From UBA4416 sp036676295 (GTDB taxonomy: Bacteria; Bacteroidota; Bacteroidia; B-17B0; Aurantibacillaceae): a DNA stretch of 64,000 bases. A program made the position numbers and the translations under genes. The stretch is from assembly GCA_036676295.1 (NCBI GenBank), contig JAKFDE010000027.1, forward strand, positions 186,001 to 250,000, in the 5' to 3' direction. This document shows positions 15,858-24,940 of this stretch, in pieces. Below the pieces are notes generated by a model. The model saw nothing but the letters and a program-made list of their open reading frames with translations. It did no database searches and had not been told where the DNA came from. How positions within the stretch are numbered: the first letter of the stretch is position 1; each line of letters starts with the position of its first letter.

Positions 15858-17636
15858 CTAAAAAGGCACAAACGTCAATCCTACCATTAAATTAAAACGT
15901 TGACTAGGATATTTTTCCCAACGGTAGTAACGTGTGTTTGCTATGTTATTAAAGTTCACAAAAAACGACATCATTTTGCTGTAACGGTATTCTGCTCCTA
16001 AATTAACATCCACAATACCTTTCATTAATTTTGATTCTTTAACGTATGTTCCATTATCAGCTACTTCTGTTAAAGCAAATTGTTTTCCTATCACAAACAC
16101 ATCAGCTTTGACAATGAACTTACTTTTTAAATTATAAATAGTTGAGAAGGTTAAATCAAAATCAGACTTATGGTATGGTTTATCTAAGGTTTTAGGTTGA
16201 TACATCCAATAATTTCCTTTAGCAATAAAGTGGATCTTTTCTTTGTACTGGTATTTTATCTGTCCACCCACATTTAATAAACTGGTATTATCATAGATCA
16301 CACTGTATTTATTATCCATTGTTGTTAGATCACTATAATCTATTGTAAAGAAATTCATACTGTCGATAATGCTATATGCTACTTTTGCATCATAACTTAA
16401 ATTAGAACTGATATTTCCTTTTAAACCACCAAACACATTAAACTTTGTATTAGTATTTCTATACCTGATCGTTGAAGAAATAAACGGATTTTCGTTTGAC
16501 AAACTTCTCAACGAGTTTTTCTGTAAGCCACCATTAATACCTGCATAAGGAATGATAATGCTTTCATATACATCATACTGAACATTTAATTGAGGGTAAA
16601 AATAAAATTTGGTAGAACTTTGATTACTGAACGCATCTAATACTGCTGACAATCCAATGTCTGCTTTCCATTTTTTACCATGTGCTTCAAAGTATGGATT
16701 CAATTTCACGATCACATCATTAAAGGTATCGTTCGGTACTTTATGATTATAATAATCGGCATCAAAAGCCACAAATAAACGTTCCTTATTAATGTAAGTA
16801 TTAAATAAAGTATTCAGCTTAACATTATTCTCTGCTACATGATATACATCGGTTAAGTTATAATAACCCAATTTCACAAAATGATTGATCTTAGAACTGT
16901 CTGTATAATGACTTTGAACTTTAACAACCGGTTCAAATAACTGGTAACGTTGTTTGGTAAAATCTTTAGTCACTTTGTTTTCTGTGGTATCAAAACCATA
17001 AAAATGAGTCACATTTCTTTTATAATTAAACTCACCGGTTAAGGTATGTTTCTTGTAAAACTTCTTGGCAAAGAGCTCTCCTTCGTTATCACTGTAACCA
17101 CTATAACCAACATCTTTTAAATGTGAAGAAGAAGATAAATGTTTGAAATGAACGCCATAAGCTACCTCTCTGGTACGTAAACTATTGATCCAGAATTCGC
17201 CATAAGGAGTTGTATAAGTTCCCATCCCAATTTTTAATAACGAACGATACAATTTTGCCAAAGGTTCATTTTGCATTTTAGCCGCGTCAATTGGAATCAC
17301 TTCATATTTAGATACCAACGGTGTAGATGTGATGCCATAATTAATATTGGCAATTTTCTTTACCGTATCTTTAATTTCAGGCAAATCGCCCAATTTAACG
17401 GCATCCTTAATCGTTGGCTCAAATTCACTGGTTGCTTTCAACTCAATATCTTTCATGCCACCGGTTTGTCCCATAACCACCACAACATAGCCCATCAATA
17501 AAACGGCAATTAAGATCGTTTTAATTTTTCGGATACGGCGTTTTTGTGATTTTTGCATTGCCTTATACATTACCTGATCACCATGATTAGTTGTTTGGAA
17601 TTTTCCGGCTGTGTTATATATCTTTAATTCTCTCAT
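15858..17636 (-). CDS. Outer-membrane beta-barrel protein (TonB-receptor-like barrel)
   Basis: A 592-residue protein. The first about 25 residues precede a basic, hydrophobic segment (RRIRKIKTILIAVLLMGYVVVV, residues about 33-54) that is the likely signal peptide. Translation may thus really start at the internal ATG near 17561. The mature part has a short conserved head (ELKATSEFEPTIKDA), followed by about 400 residues of alternating amphipathic strands. It ends with FNNIANTRYYRWEKYPSQRF and a final aromatic LTFVPF strand, as in TonB-dependent receptors. No plug domain is evident, so it is not a standard receptor. It lies 49 nt downstream of the giant TPR gene and probably works with it. Confidence 0.75.
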   Translation of the reverse strand: MRELKIYNTAGKFQTTNHGDQVMYKAMQKSQKRRIRKIKTILIAVLLMGYVVVVMGQTGGMKDIELKATSEFEPTIKDAVKLGDLPEIKDTVKKIANINYGITSTPLVSKYEVIPIDAAKMQNEPLAKLYRSLLKIGMGTYTTPYGEFWINSLRTREVAYGVHFKHLSSSSHLKDVGYSGYSDNEGELFAKKFYKKHTLTGEFNYKRNVTHFYGFDTTENKVTKDFTKQRYQLFEPVVKVQSHYTDSSKINHFVKLGYYNLTDVYHVAENNVKLNTLFNTYINKERLFVAFDADYYNHKVPNDTFNDVIVKLNPYFEAHGKKWKADIGLSAVLDAFSNQSSTKFYFYPQLNVQYDVYESIIIPYAGINGGLQKNSLRSLSNENPFISSTIRYRNTNTKFNVFGGLKGNISSNLSYDAKVAYSIIDSMNFFTIDYSDLTTMDNKYSVIYDNTSLLNVGGQIKYQYKEKIHFIAKGNYWMYQPKTLDKPYHKSDFDLTFSTIYNLKSKFIVKADVFVIGKQFALTEVADNGTYVKESKLMKGIVDVNLGAEYRYSKMMSFFVNFNNIANTRYYRWEKYPSQRFNLMVGLTFVPF

Positions 17637-17685
17637 TGTCTTTTATTTTTTGTCACTCAAATACGTTTAATTCTGCTTCTGTCTA

Positions 17686-20600
17686 CTACTCCGTTTTCTG
17701 TTCTTCTACTTTTTGTTCTTGTTTCAATTTTTCCTGCTGTTGTTCGTATAGTTGATCAAACAGATCTTTATCACCTTGTGCTTCTTTAAACTCAATTTTC
17801 ATATCATTACTTTCCGGTTGTTGAGCAGCACGCATGGCTTTCTTTGCTTTTAATTGTTCTAGTTTTGCGTTCGCCTCATCTACATACTCTTGTTTAGGTT
17901 TACTATCAATTACTGTTTGTAGCATTAATTCAGCATCACCATCTTCTCCTGTAGCAATATATTTATCTGCCAATAATAATAATCCTTTGGTGTTCCAATC
18001 GTCGTTCGAGTAATCATAACTAATTAAGCTATTCACTGTTTTTTCTACATTGGTATAATCCTGTTTGGCGAAATAAATTTTACCAATATGATATAAGGCT
18101 TCAGCACCTGTTACATTTTTAGCTGATTTTTGAATCGCTTTAAATTCCAACATCGCATCGTCATAACGTTGTAACTCATATAAGGATTTTGCTTTATCGT
18201 ATTTAGCTTCGTTGGTTTGTTGTGGCGTGATCTTCTCTGTATTTAATACTTTACCGGCATAATCTAAAGCCATGTCGTATTTCTTTAAAATAAACGCACA
18301 ACGCATTGCTCCTATTCTTCCACTTAATTTATTAGCAGGTGTTTCGGCATAATCTTCTAACTTTTGATACAATGGCAATACTGCCTCATAATTTTTATCT
18401 TTATATAATAAGTAAGTTGTTTTCACTAAAGCTGTTTCAGAATAAATACCTCTCGATTTATTATTAATGTATTGATAAGAAACTAACGCTTTATCAAACA
18501 TGTTTTTGCTATAAGCACACTCCGCATAACAAAAGTGAGCTTCTGTAATGTATTTTCCATCAGGATATTTAGAAATATAGCTTGCAAACTTTGGCATAGC
18601 ATTATCACAATTTTTTTCGTTGTAATATGCTTCCTTGGCTGATTCATATAAAGAAGATTCTAACTCTGTTGTATTTAACGGATTACCGACAGCTGCGAAA
18701 TACGTAGCCATTTCATCAATTTTTCCTTGAGCTTCAAATATCTTTTTGATCATTGGCAATACTTCTCTAGCTTCTTCGCCTTTAGGATCTTTCTTCACGA
18801 TCTGATCGAAATAAGAAAACGCTTTATCATCTTGTTTGCGGTTATAATGCACTAAACCAATACCGGCTAATGAAGAATTGACATAAGATGATTTTGGATA
18901 ATTATCCAGTACTTTCTGATAATAAACAATAGCATTATCTCCATCATTTAGATCTTTACTATAAGTTTCGGCCAACTCAAACAAAGAAGCCGCTAAATAA
19001 TTTGATTTAGGATATTTTGCCACCAACGATTTCAGATCATTGATCTTTTCCTGATTGTTGTTTAACAAACCACTACACAATGCTTTTTGATACATGCAAT
19101 AATCCACATCAAATTGTCCCAAAGCAATAGCGGTTTCATAATAATCAGCCGCTTGCAAGTACACATTATCCATAAAGTAACTATCCGCTGTTCTGATATT
19201 GGCATCGGCTATTTTCTTTGAGTCGTACACATTTTTAGACAATAAAAATTTGCGGAAAGAGATATTCGCATTCTCATAATCTTTTTTATTCTTTAATTGG
19301 AAATACGCATAACCAATATTGTAGTTAGACAGATCGTACTCTTTTAAACTAAAGGCACCTTCATTTAATTGAAATGCTTTCCATGTTTCAATAGCTGTTG
19401 CATATTCTTTTTTAATGTATGAGATCTCACCCAACCAGTATTGAGATAAAGCATTATACGTTTTATCTGCATTAACCGTCATTGCTTTTTTAAAATAACG
19501 ATTGGCACTATCTAACTCTGTATTATTGAAAAATTCGATCGCTTTAAAGTAGATCAATTTTTCGTAAGTGATCTTTAAAATAGGATCCAAGGGTTGAATT
19601 TTTTCAATGGAAGCAATGGCTTGTCCATAATTTTTAGTAGTTGAATACACATTCACTAAATAATTATAAGCTTCTGCTTTTCTCTCAGAAGTTGGATAAT
19701 CCTTAATGTATTTCTGAAATGCTACTACTGCATCGTTATATGGTGCAAACGATAATTCGTAACATAATTTAGCATAACTGAATAAAGCGTCTTCTTTAAT
19801 ATCCGGATCAAAATCCATATTAGAAGCGGCATAAAATGCATTACGTGCTTTTGATTTGTTATTGCTTTTTACATGACAATCGGCCAAATGATACCAGGCA
19901 TTTTGAGCTAAGCTATCTTTTAGCTCCGTTGCTTTTTCAAAAGATATAATCGCATTTTTATAGTCTTTAATTTGATAGTAGCAATAACCTAACTCATAAC
20001 TGCCTTGAGGGTTCATGCTGCCGCCAAGGGTTTCTGATTTTTTAAAGTAAGTTAATGCATTTGCAAAATCTTTTAAATTAAAATAAGATTCTCCTATCAT
20101 GCGATTAATTTCACCTTCTTTTTGAATACCGGAAGTATCCTGCAATAAAGCCGGGGCATTTTTCACAACTTCACTAAACTTACCTTGTATGAAATAAATT
20201 TGTGTAATGTAATAAGGAACAACAGAGCCAAAGGTTTCGTCTGATAACAAGCGATTAAAGCCTGCCAGCGCGATTTCATAATTCTTTTCCTGGTATGCAA
20301 TATGTGAATGGTAGTAATTAGCTGGGTGTGCATATTTGTTATCTACGTCTTTAATTTCAGCTAAATCTAATTTAGCTTTTTCATTATTCTTGGTCACAAA
20401 ATAACTATAACCACGTTTAAAATATAATTCAGCAAGATCATCTTTATTCAGATCATAAATATCTACCTTCTCTAAAAACTTAATGGTTTCTTCGTATTTC
20501 TTTTTTCTGAAATTAGATTTTCCTAAATAAAAATAAGCCCATTTTATTTTATTGCTTTCCGGATGATGTTCAATAAATTCTTTCATGCGCCACTCACCAT

Positions 20601-20853
20601 CTTTATGAAACAGTTCAATGCCGCAGGCTGCTGCATAATACTCTGCATCTGTTTTCAACAGCGTATTTCCCTGAATTAAATTCATGTAATCAATAAACGC
20701 TTTTTGTGAAGCCGTATATTGCTTCTTGTCAAACAGATCAATTCCTGTTTTGTATAAAGCTTCTTTATCTAAAAACAATTGCGTTTTCTGAGAAAACAAC
20801 AATCCTGTGAACATCAATAAAGTAATGCTTATGAAAAATCTTTTAATCATCAT
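17686..20853 (-). CDS. Large exported TPR protein
   Basis: A 1055-residue protein with a signal peptide (FFISITLLMFTGLLFSQ) followed by about 25 tetratricopeptide units from residue about 30 to 1000, e.g. AYFYLGKSNFRKKKYEETIK and GSYELGYCYYQIKDYKNAI. The C-terminus is a charged Gln/Glu/Lys coiled coil (QQEKLKQEQKVEEQKTE). Such a solenoid would sit in the periplasm, or at the inner face of the outer membrane, and serve as a scaffold. It is the first gene of a two-gene unit with the barrel protein; the pairing suggests that the scaffold and barrel form a complex. A 26-bp palindrome lies 40 nt upstream. Confidence 0.85.
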   Translation of the reverse strand: MMIKRFFISITLLMFTGLLFSQKTQLFLDKEALYKTGIDLFDKKQYTASQKAFIDYMNLIQGNTLLKTDAEYYAAACGIELFHKDGEWRMKEFIEHHPESNKIKWAYFYLGKSNFRKKKYEETIKFLEKVDIYDLNKDDLAELYFKRGYSYFVTKNNEKAKLDLAEIKDVDNKYAHPANYYHSHIAYQEKNYEIALAGFNRLLSDETFGSVVPYYITQIYFIQGKFSEVVKNAPALLQDTSGIQKEGEINRMIGESYFNLKDFANALTYFKKSETLGGSMNPQGSYELGYCYYQIKDYKNAIISFEKATELKDSLAQNAWYHLADCHVKSNNKSKARNAFYAASNMDFDPDIKEDALFSYAKLCYELSFAPYNDAVVAFQKYIKDYPTSERKAEAYNYLVNVYSTTKNYGQAIASIEKIQPLDPILKITYEKLIYFKAIEFFNNTELDSANRYFKKAMTVNADKTYNALSQYWLGEISYIKKEYATAIETWKAFQLNEGAFSLKEYDLSNYNIGYAYFQLKNKKDYENANISFRKFLLSKNVYDSKKIADANIRTADSYFMDNVYLQAADYYETAIALGQFDVDYCMYQKALCSGLLNNNQEKINDLKSLVAKYPKSNYLAASLFELAETYSKDLNDGDNAIVYYQKVLDNYPKSSYVNSSLAGIGLVHYNRKQDDKAFSYFDQIVKKDPKGEEAREVLPMIKKIFEAQGKIDEMATYFAAVGNPLNTTELESSLYESAKEAYYNEKNCDNAMPKFASYISKYPDGKYITEAHFCYAECAYSKNMFDKALVSYQYINNKSRGIYSETALVKTTYLLYKDKNYEAVLPLYQKLEDYAETPANKLSGRIGAMRCAFILKKYDMALDYAGKVLNTEKITPQQTNEAKYDKAKSLYELQRYDDAMLEFKAIQKSAKNVTGAEALYHIGKIYFAKQDYTNVEKTVNSLISYDYSNDDWNTKGLLLLADKYIATGEDGDAELMLQTVIDSKPKQEYVDEANAKLEQLKAKKAMRAAQQPESNDMKIEFKEAQGDKDLFDQLYEQQQEKLKQEQKVEEQKTE

Positions 20854-20892
20854 GGTATGTCAGTAATAGCTATATAATCGTATATCAAAAAA

Positions 20893-20918
20893 ACGTTACA
20901 ATAACATTTGTTAATGTA
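20893..20918. promoter_or_regulatory. 26-bp palindrome containing TAACATTTGTTA
   Basis: GTTACAATAACA and TGTTAATGTAAC are reverse complements at 11 of 12 positions around a TT centre. It is 39 nt upstream of the large TPR gene and 161 nt upstream of ftsE. It could be an operator for either gene. The rest of this 226-bp divergent gap has no gene. Confidence 0.4.
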
Positions 20919-21079
20919 ACATCCCTGGTTTTTAATTTGTTCTTAAAATTAACTGTAAGTTAAACTCACTTAACCGCTTGATTACGTAGTTATTAACCCA
21001 GCTGTGTTAAAACATGAGATAGTCTTGATGAAATCTCAGGCTTATTAGTTTCTATTTTTAGAACACATTTATTACCACC

Positions 21080-21757
21080 ATGAACGACTCTGTTATCGAA
21101 TTTAAAGACGCAACTATTTACCAAGGCGATGTGCCCGTAATCACAAACTTAAATTTAGCTTTAAATAAAGGCGAGTTCGTATATTTACTGGGTAAAACAG
21201 GGAGCGGCAAAAGTAGTTTATTGAAAACTATTTATGGTGATATTGAATTAAAACAAGGAACCGGAGAGGTTGCCGGCTTTAAATTACATAGCTTAAAACG
21301 TAAAGAAATCCCTTACTTACGCAGAAAATTAGGAATAGTTTTTCAGGATTTTCAATTATTAAGTGATCGAAACATCTTTGAAAACCTTCGTTTTGTAATG
21401 AAAGCAACAGGCTGGACAGATGAAACTAAAATTAAAGCTCGTGTAAAAGACGTATTAAGCAAAGTTGGTTTAGAGAATAAAGAACAAGTCATGTCTTTCC
21501 AATTATCAGGAGGAGAACAACAAAGAATCAGCATTGCCCGTGCTTTGATCAACGATCCCGAAATTATTTTAGCAGATGAGCCAACCGGAAATTTAGATCC
21601 TGAAACATCAGAAGAGATCATGAAATTGTTACTGGACATTAGTAAATCAGGGCGTTGCATCCTATTTGCCACACATGATCTATTACTTTACAGTAAATTT
21701 CCTTCTCGAACGTTGATGTGCGAGAATACCAAGATTGCTGATAGTGTAAAACTATAA
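21080..21757 (+). CDS. ftsE: FtsE-type ABC ATPase
   Basis: A 225-residue ABC ATPase. Walker A is GKTGSGKSS (residues about 38-46), the Q-loop is IVFQDFQLL, the signature is LSGGEQQR, and Walker B is IILADEPTGNLD, followed by ATHD. The short form, the LKTIYGD region and LLSDRNIFENL fit FtsE, which with the FtsX permease controls peptidoglycan hydrolases at division. ftsX is not adjacent in this window. LolD and MacB ATPases are close relatives and remain possible. The stop is 1 nt from the next gene. Confidence 0.82.
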   Translation: MNDSVIEFKDATIYQGDVPVITNLNLALNKGEFVYLLGKTGSGKSSLLKTIYGDIELKQGTGEVAGFKLHSLKRKEIPYLRRKLGIVFQDFQLLSDRNIFENLRFVMKATGWTDETKIKARVKDVLSKVGLENKEQVMSFQLSGGEQQRISIARALINDPEIILADEPTGNLDPETSEEIMKLLLDISKSGRCILFATHDLLLYSKFPSRTLMCENTKIADSVKL

Positions 21758-21758
21758 C

Positions 21759-22283
21759 ATGCCATACACATACAAGGACAAGCTCCAAAGCGAACGATTG
21801 ACCACTCGTTTTTTAGTAAACGATGATTACAAAATATGGTCAGTTTTTTTTGACGATGAAGAATGTGTAAAGTTTTTTCCTGATTTTAATTTAACAACCA
21901 GTGAAGAACGTGCCAAACATTGGATCGATAAACAATTATCGCGCTATAAAGAAAACCGATACGGCCTACAAGCTTTGATCCATAAAGAAACCGGTGAATT
22001 TATTGGGCAATGTGGATTGTTAACACAAGATGTGGATGGGGTTATTGAACTAGAAGTTGGCTATCATATTTTTAAACAACATTGGGGAAAAGGTTACGCT
22101 TCAGAAGCGTCTCAATTATTTAAAAAATATGCCTTCGATAATAATTTATGCCTCTCCTTGGTATCTATAATTCATGTTGATAACACCCGCTCACAAAACG
22201 TGGCTGAAAAAAATGGCATGAAACGAGATAAAAGAGTGGATTTTTTCGATACCGATCATTATGTGTATCGGATTTATAAATAA
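21759..22283 (+). CDS. GNAT acetyltransferase (RimJ/RimL type)
   Basis: A 174-residue N-acetyltransferase. It starts with SERLTTRFLVNDDYKIWSVFF, then ETGEFIGQCGLLTQ, the acetyl-CoA binding stretch VGYHIFKQHWGKGYASEA (about 98-115), and VDNTRSQNVAEKNGM. The family acetylates protein N-termini or amino sugars; the substrate cannot be told. The start codon follows the ftsE stop almost directly, so the two are translated from one message. Confidence 0.88.
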   Translation: MPYTYKDKLQSERLTTRFLVNDDYKIWSVFFDDEECVKFFPDFNLTTSEERAKHWIDKQLSRYKENRYGLQALIHKETGEFIGQCGLLTQDVDGVIELEVGYHIFKQHWGKGYASEASQLFKKYAFDNNLCLSLVSIIHVDNTRSQNVAEKNGMKRDKRVDFFDTDHYVYRIYK

Positions 22284-22311
22284 ATTTGCTAAAAATATTC
22301 AAGTTCTTTTC

Positions 22312-22350
22312 TTCGCTCGAACTGACATTTTTGTCACTCTGAGCTTAGTA
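22312..22350. repeat. Two abutting half-copies of the palindromic repeat
   Basis: TTCGCTCGAACTGACA, a short spacer, then TGTCACTCTGAGCTTAGTAG. Each half carries the end word of the repeat at 6.0 kb, in opposite orientation. It lies in the 84-nt gap before ogt. Confidence 0.5.
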
Positions 22351-22367
22351 GAAAGGTTAAACAATAA

Positions 22368-22862
22368 ATGAACGACGCATTCAACATATCTTATTACGAA
22401 TCGCCTTTGGGACTGATACAAATTAAAAGTATCAACCAAAAAATTTGTTCTGTTTTATTTGTAGAAAAAGAAACTGAACCTTTTACTATTGAAACGCCTT
22501 TAAACAAAGAATGTATCAAACAACTCAAAGAATATTTTGAAGGCACTCGTTTAGATTTTGACTTGCCTATTTTTCAAATCGGTACCGATTTTCAGCAACA
22601 GGTTTGGGCAGAATTATTAAAGATTCCTTATGGCACCACTCTATCCTACGGGCAACTTGCCCGCAAAATTGGTGATGTAAAAAGCGTGAGAGCAGTTGGT
22701 ACAACCAACGGCAAAAATAAAATTTCCATTATTGTTCCATGCCACCGTGTTATTGGTTCTGATGGAAGCTTAACAGGTTATGCCGGAGAACTCTGGCGTA
22801 AAGAATGGCTCTTGAAACACGAAATTCAATTTGCCGGAACCATTGAAGGGAGATTATTTTAA
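22368..22862 (+). CDS. ogt: Methylated-DNA-protein cysteine methyltransferase
   Basis: A 164-residue O6-alkylguanine repair protein. The acceptor Cys125 is in the hallmark IIVPCHRVIG, preceded by the helix-turn-helix region PYGTTLSYGQLARKIG and RAVGTTNGKN (recognition helix and Arg finger), and followed by LTGYAGELWRKEWLL. It transfers alkyl groups from guanine to itself in a suicide reaction. It lacks an Ada-type N-terminal regulatory domain. The repeat-bearing gap before it may separate it from ftsE and the acetyltransferase. Confidence 0.93.
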   Translation: MNDAFNISYYESPLGLIQIKSINQKICSVLFVEKETEPFTIETPLNKECIKQLKEYFEGTRLDFDLPIFQIGTDFQQQVWAELLKIPYGTTLSYGQLARKIGDVKSVRAVGTTNGKNKISIIVPCHRVIGSDGSLTGYAGELWRKEWLLKHEIQFAGTIEGRLF

Positions 22863-22887
22863 TTTACAATAGAAAAGGCCTAAAAGA

Positions 22888-22920
22888 AAAAGAGCCTTCA
22901 GATAAACTGAAGGCTCTTTT
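22888..22920. terminator. Bidirectional rho-independent terminator
   Basis: The stem AGAGCCTTCAG/CTGAAGGCTCT (22891-22901 and 22907-22917) has loop ATAAA. There is an A-run before and a T-run after, between the convergent ogt and ferredoxin genes. Confidence 0.9.
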
Positions 22921-22940
22921 ATTAAAAATAAGTAGTTATA

Positions 22941-23291
22941 CTATAAGTGCATACTGTCTTTTTTCGCTAACAAAACGTCTTCTGTTTCCACATTATCGTC
23001 GTCTTTTATACAGCAATCAACCGGACAAACAGCCGCACACTGAGGCTCATCATGAAACCCTGCGCACTCCGTACATTTATCAGTTGCGATGTAATACACA
23101 TCCATACTATAAGGTGTTTGAGGATCGTTAGCATCTACTTCCAATCCTGTATTTGCACCCTTAAACATTCCTTTTACTTTAGTTCCATCGGCAAAACGCC
23201 ATTCAGCGCCGCCTTCATATATTGCATTGTTTGGACATTCCGGTTCGCAAGCCCCACAATTAATACACTCGTCTGTAATTTTTATAGCCAT
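22941..23291 (-). CDS. 2[4Fe-4S] ferredoxin
   Basis: A 116-residue ferredoxin. The first cluster ligands are CINCGACEPECP near residues 10-21. The second set, CTECAGFHDEPQCAAVCP, has the 8-residue insertion between the second and third Cys, as in YfhL-like and chromatium-type ferredoxins. The acidic C-terminal tail is normal. It carries electrons for unknown low-potential reactions. It diverges from the acyl-CoA reductase, with 53 nt between the start codons. This pair is a frequent neighbourhood in Bacteroidota, to my knowledge. Confidence 0.92.
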   Translation of the reverse strand: MAIKITDECINCGACEPECPNNAIYEGGAEWRFADGTKVKGMFKGANTGLEVDANDPQTPYSMDVYYIATDKCTECAGFHDEPQCAAVCPVDCCIKDDDNVETEDVLLAKKDSMHL

Positions 23292-23324
23292 TTTTTAACT
23301 AGTTTTGCTGTCTGTAATAGATCA

Positions 23325-23332
23325 CAAATATA
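23325..23332 (-). promoter_or_regulatory. Bacteroidota -7 box for the ferredoxin gene
   Basis: On the minus strand TATATTTG matches TAnnTTTG and lies about 33 nt before the ferredoxin ATG at 23291. It overlaps the short region that must also drive the divergent luxC-like gene. Confidence 0.4.
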
Positions 23333-23344
23333 CAAGTAAATTTT

Positions 23345-24391
23345 ATGACTTTAAAACAACGCCAGGAAGCTTTTGTTCAATTAGGTTTGTTTATAAACCG
23401 ACATCTTTCAAATCAATGGAATACCAAGGAAGAACGTTTTCACAACGACCTGAATAAACTGATAGAAATAGCTTATACCTATAACGGTTGGTTTACAGAA
23501 GATAACATTAACAGATCGCTCGATGGAATTGCCTTAATGCTTGACGAAAAAGGTTTACAGGCGTTTTCTCAAACCATCAACGAACCAAAACAACCTAAAA
23601 CGGTAGCGGTAATCATGGCCGGAAACATCCCTGTTGTTGGTTTTCACGATATGTTGTGTGTATTATTAAGCGGTCATAACATTTTAATTAAAGTATCCAG
23701 CGACGATCCTACCTTAATTCCGTTTTTAGCAGGAATGTTGATCTATTTTGAACAAGGTTTTGCCCCGGCAATTAATTTTTCGGAAGCCCGAATGAATAAT
23801 TTTGACGCTGTAATTGCTACCGGCAGTAATAACTCAGCCAAACATTTTGAATATTATTTTGGGAAATACCCTAATATTATCCGAAAAAACAGAAGCTCCA
23901 TTGCCGTTTTAAATGGTAAAGAAACAGAAGCTGAATTGAAAGAATTAGGCAAAGATGTGTTTTACTATTTTGGTCTGGGTTGCCGCAATGTGTCTAAACT
24001 ATATGTGCCGGAAGGTTATAAATTTGACGGCTTTTTTGAAGCGATGTATGATTTTAAATATGTGATCGACAATAAAAAATACAATAACAATTACGAATAT
24101 AACCGCGCTATTTATCTACTGGATCTGATCCCGTTTTTAGATAACAATTTTTTAATGATCAAAGAAGATAACGGTTTGCATGCCCCTACCTCGGTATTAT
24201 TTTACGAAAACTATACTAATCAAAAGCAACTTGTTGATAAGATACAAGAGGTACGATCCAATTTGCAATGTATAGTGAGTAACTTTGAGATAAACGGGCT
24301 AAAAACCATCGCTTTCGGTCAAACTCAAAAACCAACAATATTTGATTTTGCTGACGATGTAAATACCCTGGATTTTTTAAATACAATTTAA
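23345..24391 (+). CDS. LuxC-type acyl-CoA reductase
   Basis: A 348-residue protein of the LuxC acyl-CoA reductase family in its short Bacteroidota form. It has VAVIMAGNIPVVGFHDMLCVLLSG (about 82-105), IRKNRSSIAVLNG, and the presumed thioester Cys in FYYFGLGCRNVSKLYVP near residue 213. The family reduces acyl-CoA or acyl-thioesters to aldehydes. No luciferase or luxD/E is present, so a light-emission role is not suggested; a lipid role is more likely. It may be co-transcribed with the small T9SS protein 18 nt downstream. Confidence 0.85.
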   Translation: MTLKQRQEAFVQLGLFINRHLSNQWNTKEERFHNDLNKLIEIAYTYNGWFTEDNINRSLDGIALMLDEKGLQAFSQTINEPKQPKTVAVIMAGNIPVVGFHDMLCVLLSGHNILIKVSSDDPTLIPFLAGMLIYFEQGFAPAINFSEARMNNFDAVIATGSNNSAKHFEYYFGKYPNIIRKNRSSIAVLNGKETEAELKELGKDVFYYFGLGCRNVSKLYVPEGYKFDGFFEAMYDFKYVIDNKKYNNNYEYNRAIYLLDLIPFLDNNFLMIKEDNGLHAPTSVLFYENYTNQKQLVDKIQEVRSNLQCIVSNFEINGLKTIAFGQTQKPTIFDFADDVNTLDFLNTI

Positions 24392-24409
24392 TTTTTTATA
24401 TTTAACTGA

Positions 24410-24802
24410 TTGAAAACAATAAAGCATAGTTTATTTTTAATACTGACTTTAGTATGTACAAATAATGCGTTTTCTCAATCAGCAGTCAATTTCGATAAAG
24501 ATTCAATTTCTAATATCATTATGCCTAATGTGTTTACACCAAATGCAGATAGCGTAAATGATATATTTAAACCGATCACAGATGAAATCACTGAACTAAA
24601 TTTCAGCATTTATAACCGTTATGGTAATTTAATTTTTGAAACCAGTAAGATCAACGGTTTTTGGGATGGGCGAACTACCAGTGGTGAACCATGCACTGAT
24701 GGCGTTTATTTTTGCATTTTAAATGCCACTGGTATTGATGGCAAAAAATATAAAGAAAAATCCTTTGTGCAATTGTTTACTAATGGCTACTACAAAAAAT
24801 AG
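24410..24802 (+). CDS. Minimal T9SS type B protein (signal peptide plus CHU_C domain)
   Basis: Only 130 residues. The TTG start at 24410 gives MKTIKHSLFLILTLVCTNNAFS, a good signal peptide. After about 15 residues the gliding-motility-associated C-terminal (CHU_C, type B sorting) domain begins: NVFTPNADSVNDIF, LNFSIYNRYGNLIFETS, GFWDGRTTSGEPCTDGVYFC. So there is almost no passenger between the export signal and the sorting domain. It may be a degraded cargo gene, or a stand-alone surface or decoy domain. Lower confidence goes to the TTG start than to the domain. Confidence 0.82.
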   Translation: MKTIKHSLFLILTLVCTNNAFSQSAVNFDKDSISNIIMPNVFTPNADSVNDIFKPITDEITELNFSIYNRYGNLIFETSKINGFWDGRTTSGEPCTDGVYFCILNATGIDGKKYKEKSFVQLFTNGYYKK

Positions 24803-24876
24803 CCTTTATGAAGCATCTCTTAAAATTCGCTTTTTCGAGGCTTTCAAAAAATTTAAAACGTAGTTTGCTCAAGTAT

Positions 24877-24892
24877 CCCGATAGCTATCGGG
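24877..24892. repeat. Perfect 16-bp intergenic palindrome
   Basis: CCCGATAGCTATCGGG is a perfect palindrome in the gap before the ABC ATPase gene. The word is one I associate with repeated intergenic palindromes in Bacteroidota genomes. Confidence 0.6.
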
Positions 24893-24940
24893 TGAGGAAC
24901 GGATTAATACTATAACGAATAAAAAGTAGAATTATCAGAA

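Noticed and set aside
15680..15871. A 63-codon minus-strand frame overlapping the three-hairpin element
   Set aside because: It reads through the repeat hairpins and the 3' end of the barrel gene, so it is most likely a by-product of the repeat.
23345..24391. Bioluminescence role for the LuxC-like gene
   Set aside because: No luxA, luxB, luxD or luxE is present. The short form is found broadly in non-luminous Bacteroidota.
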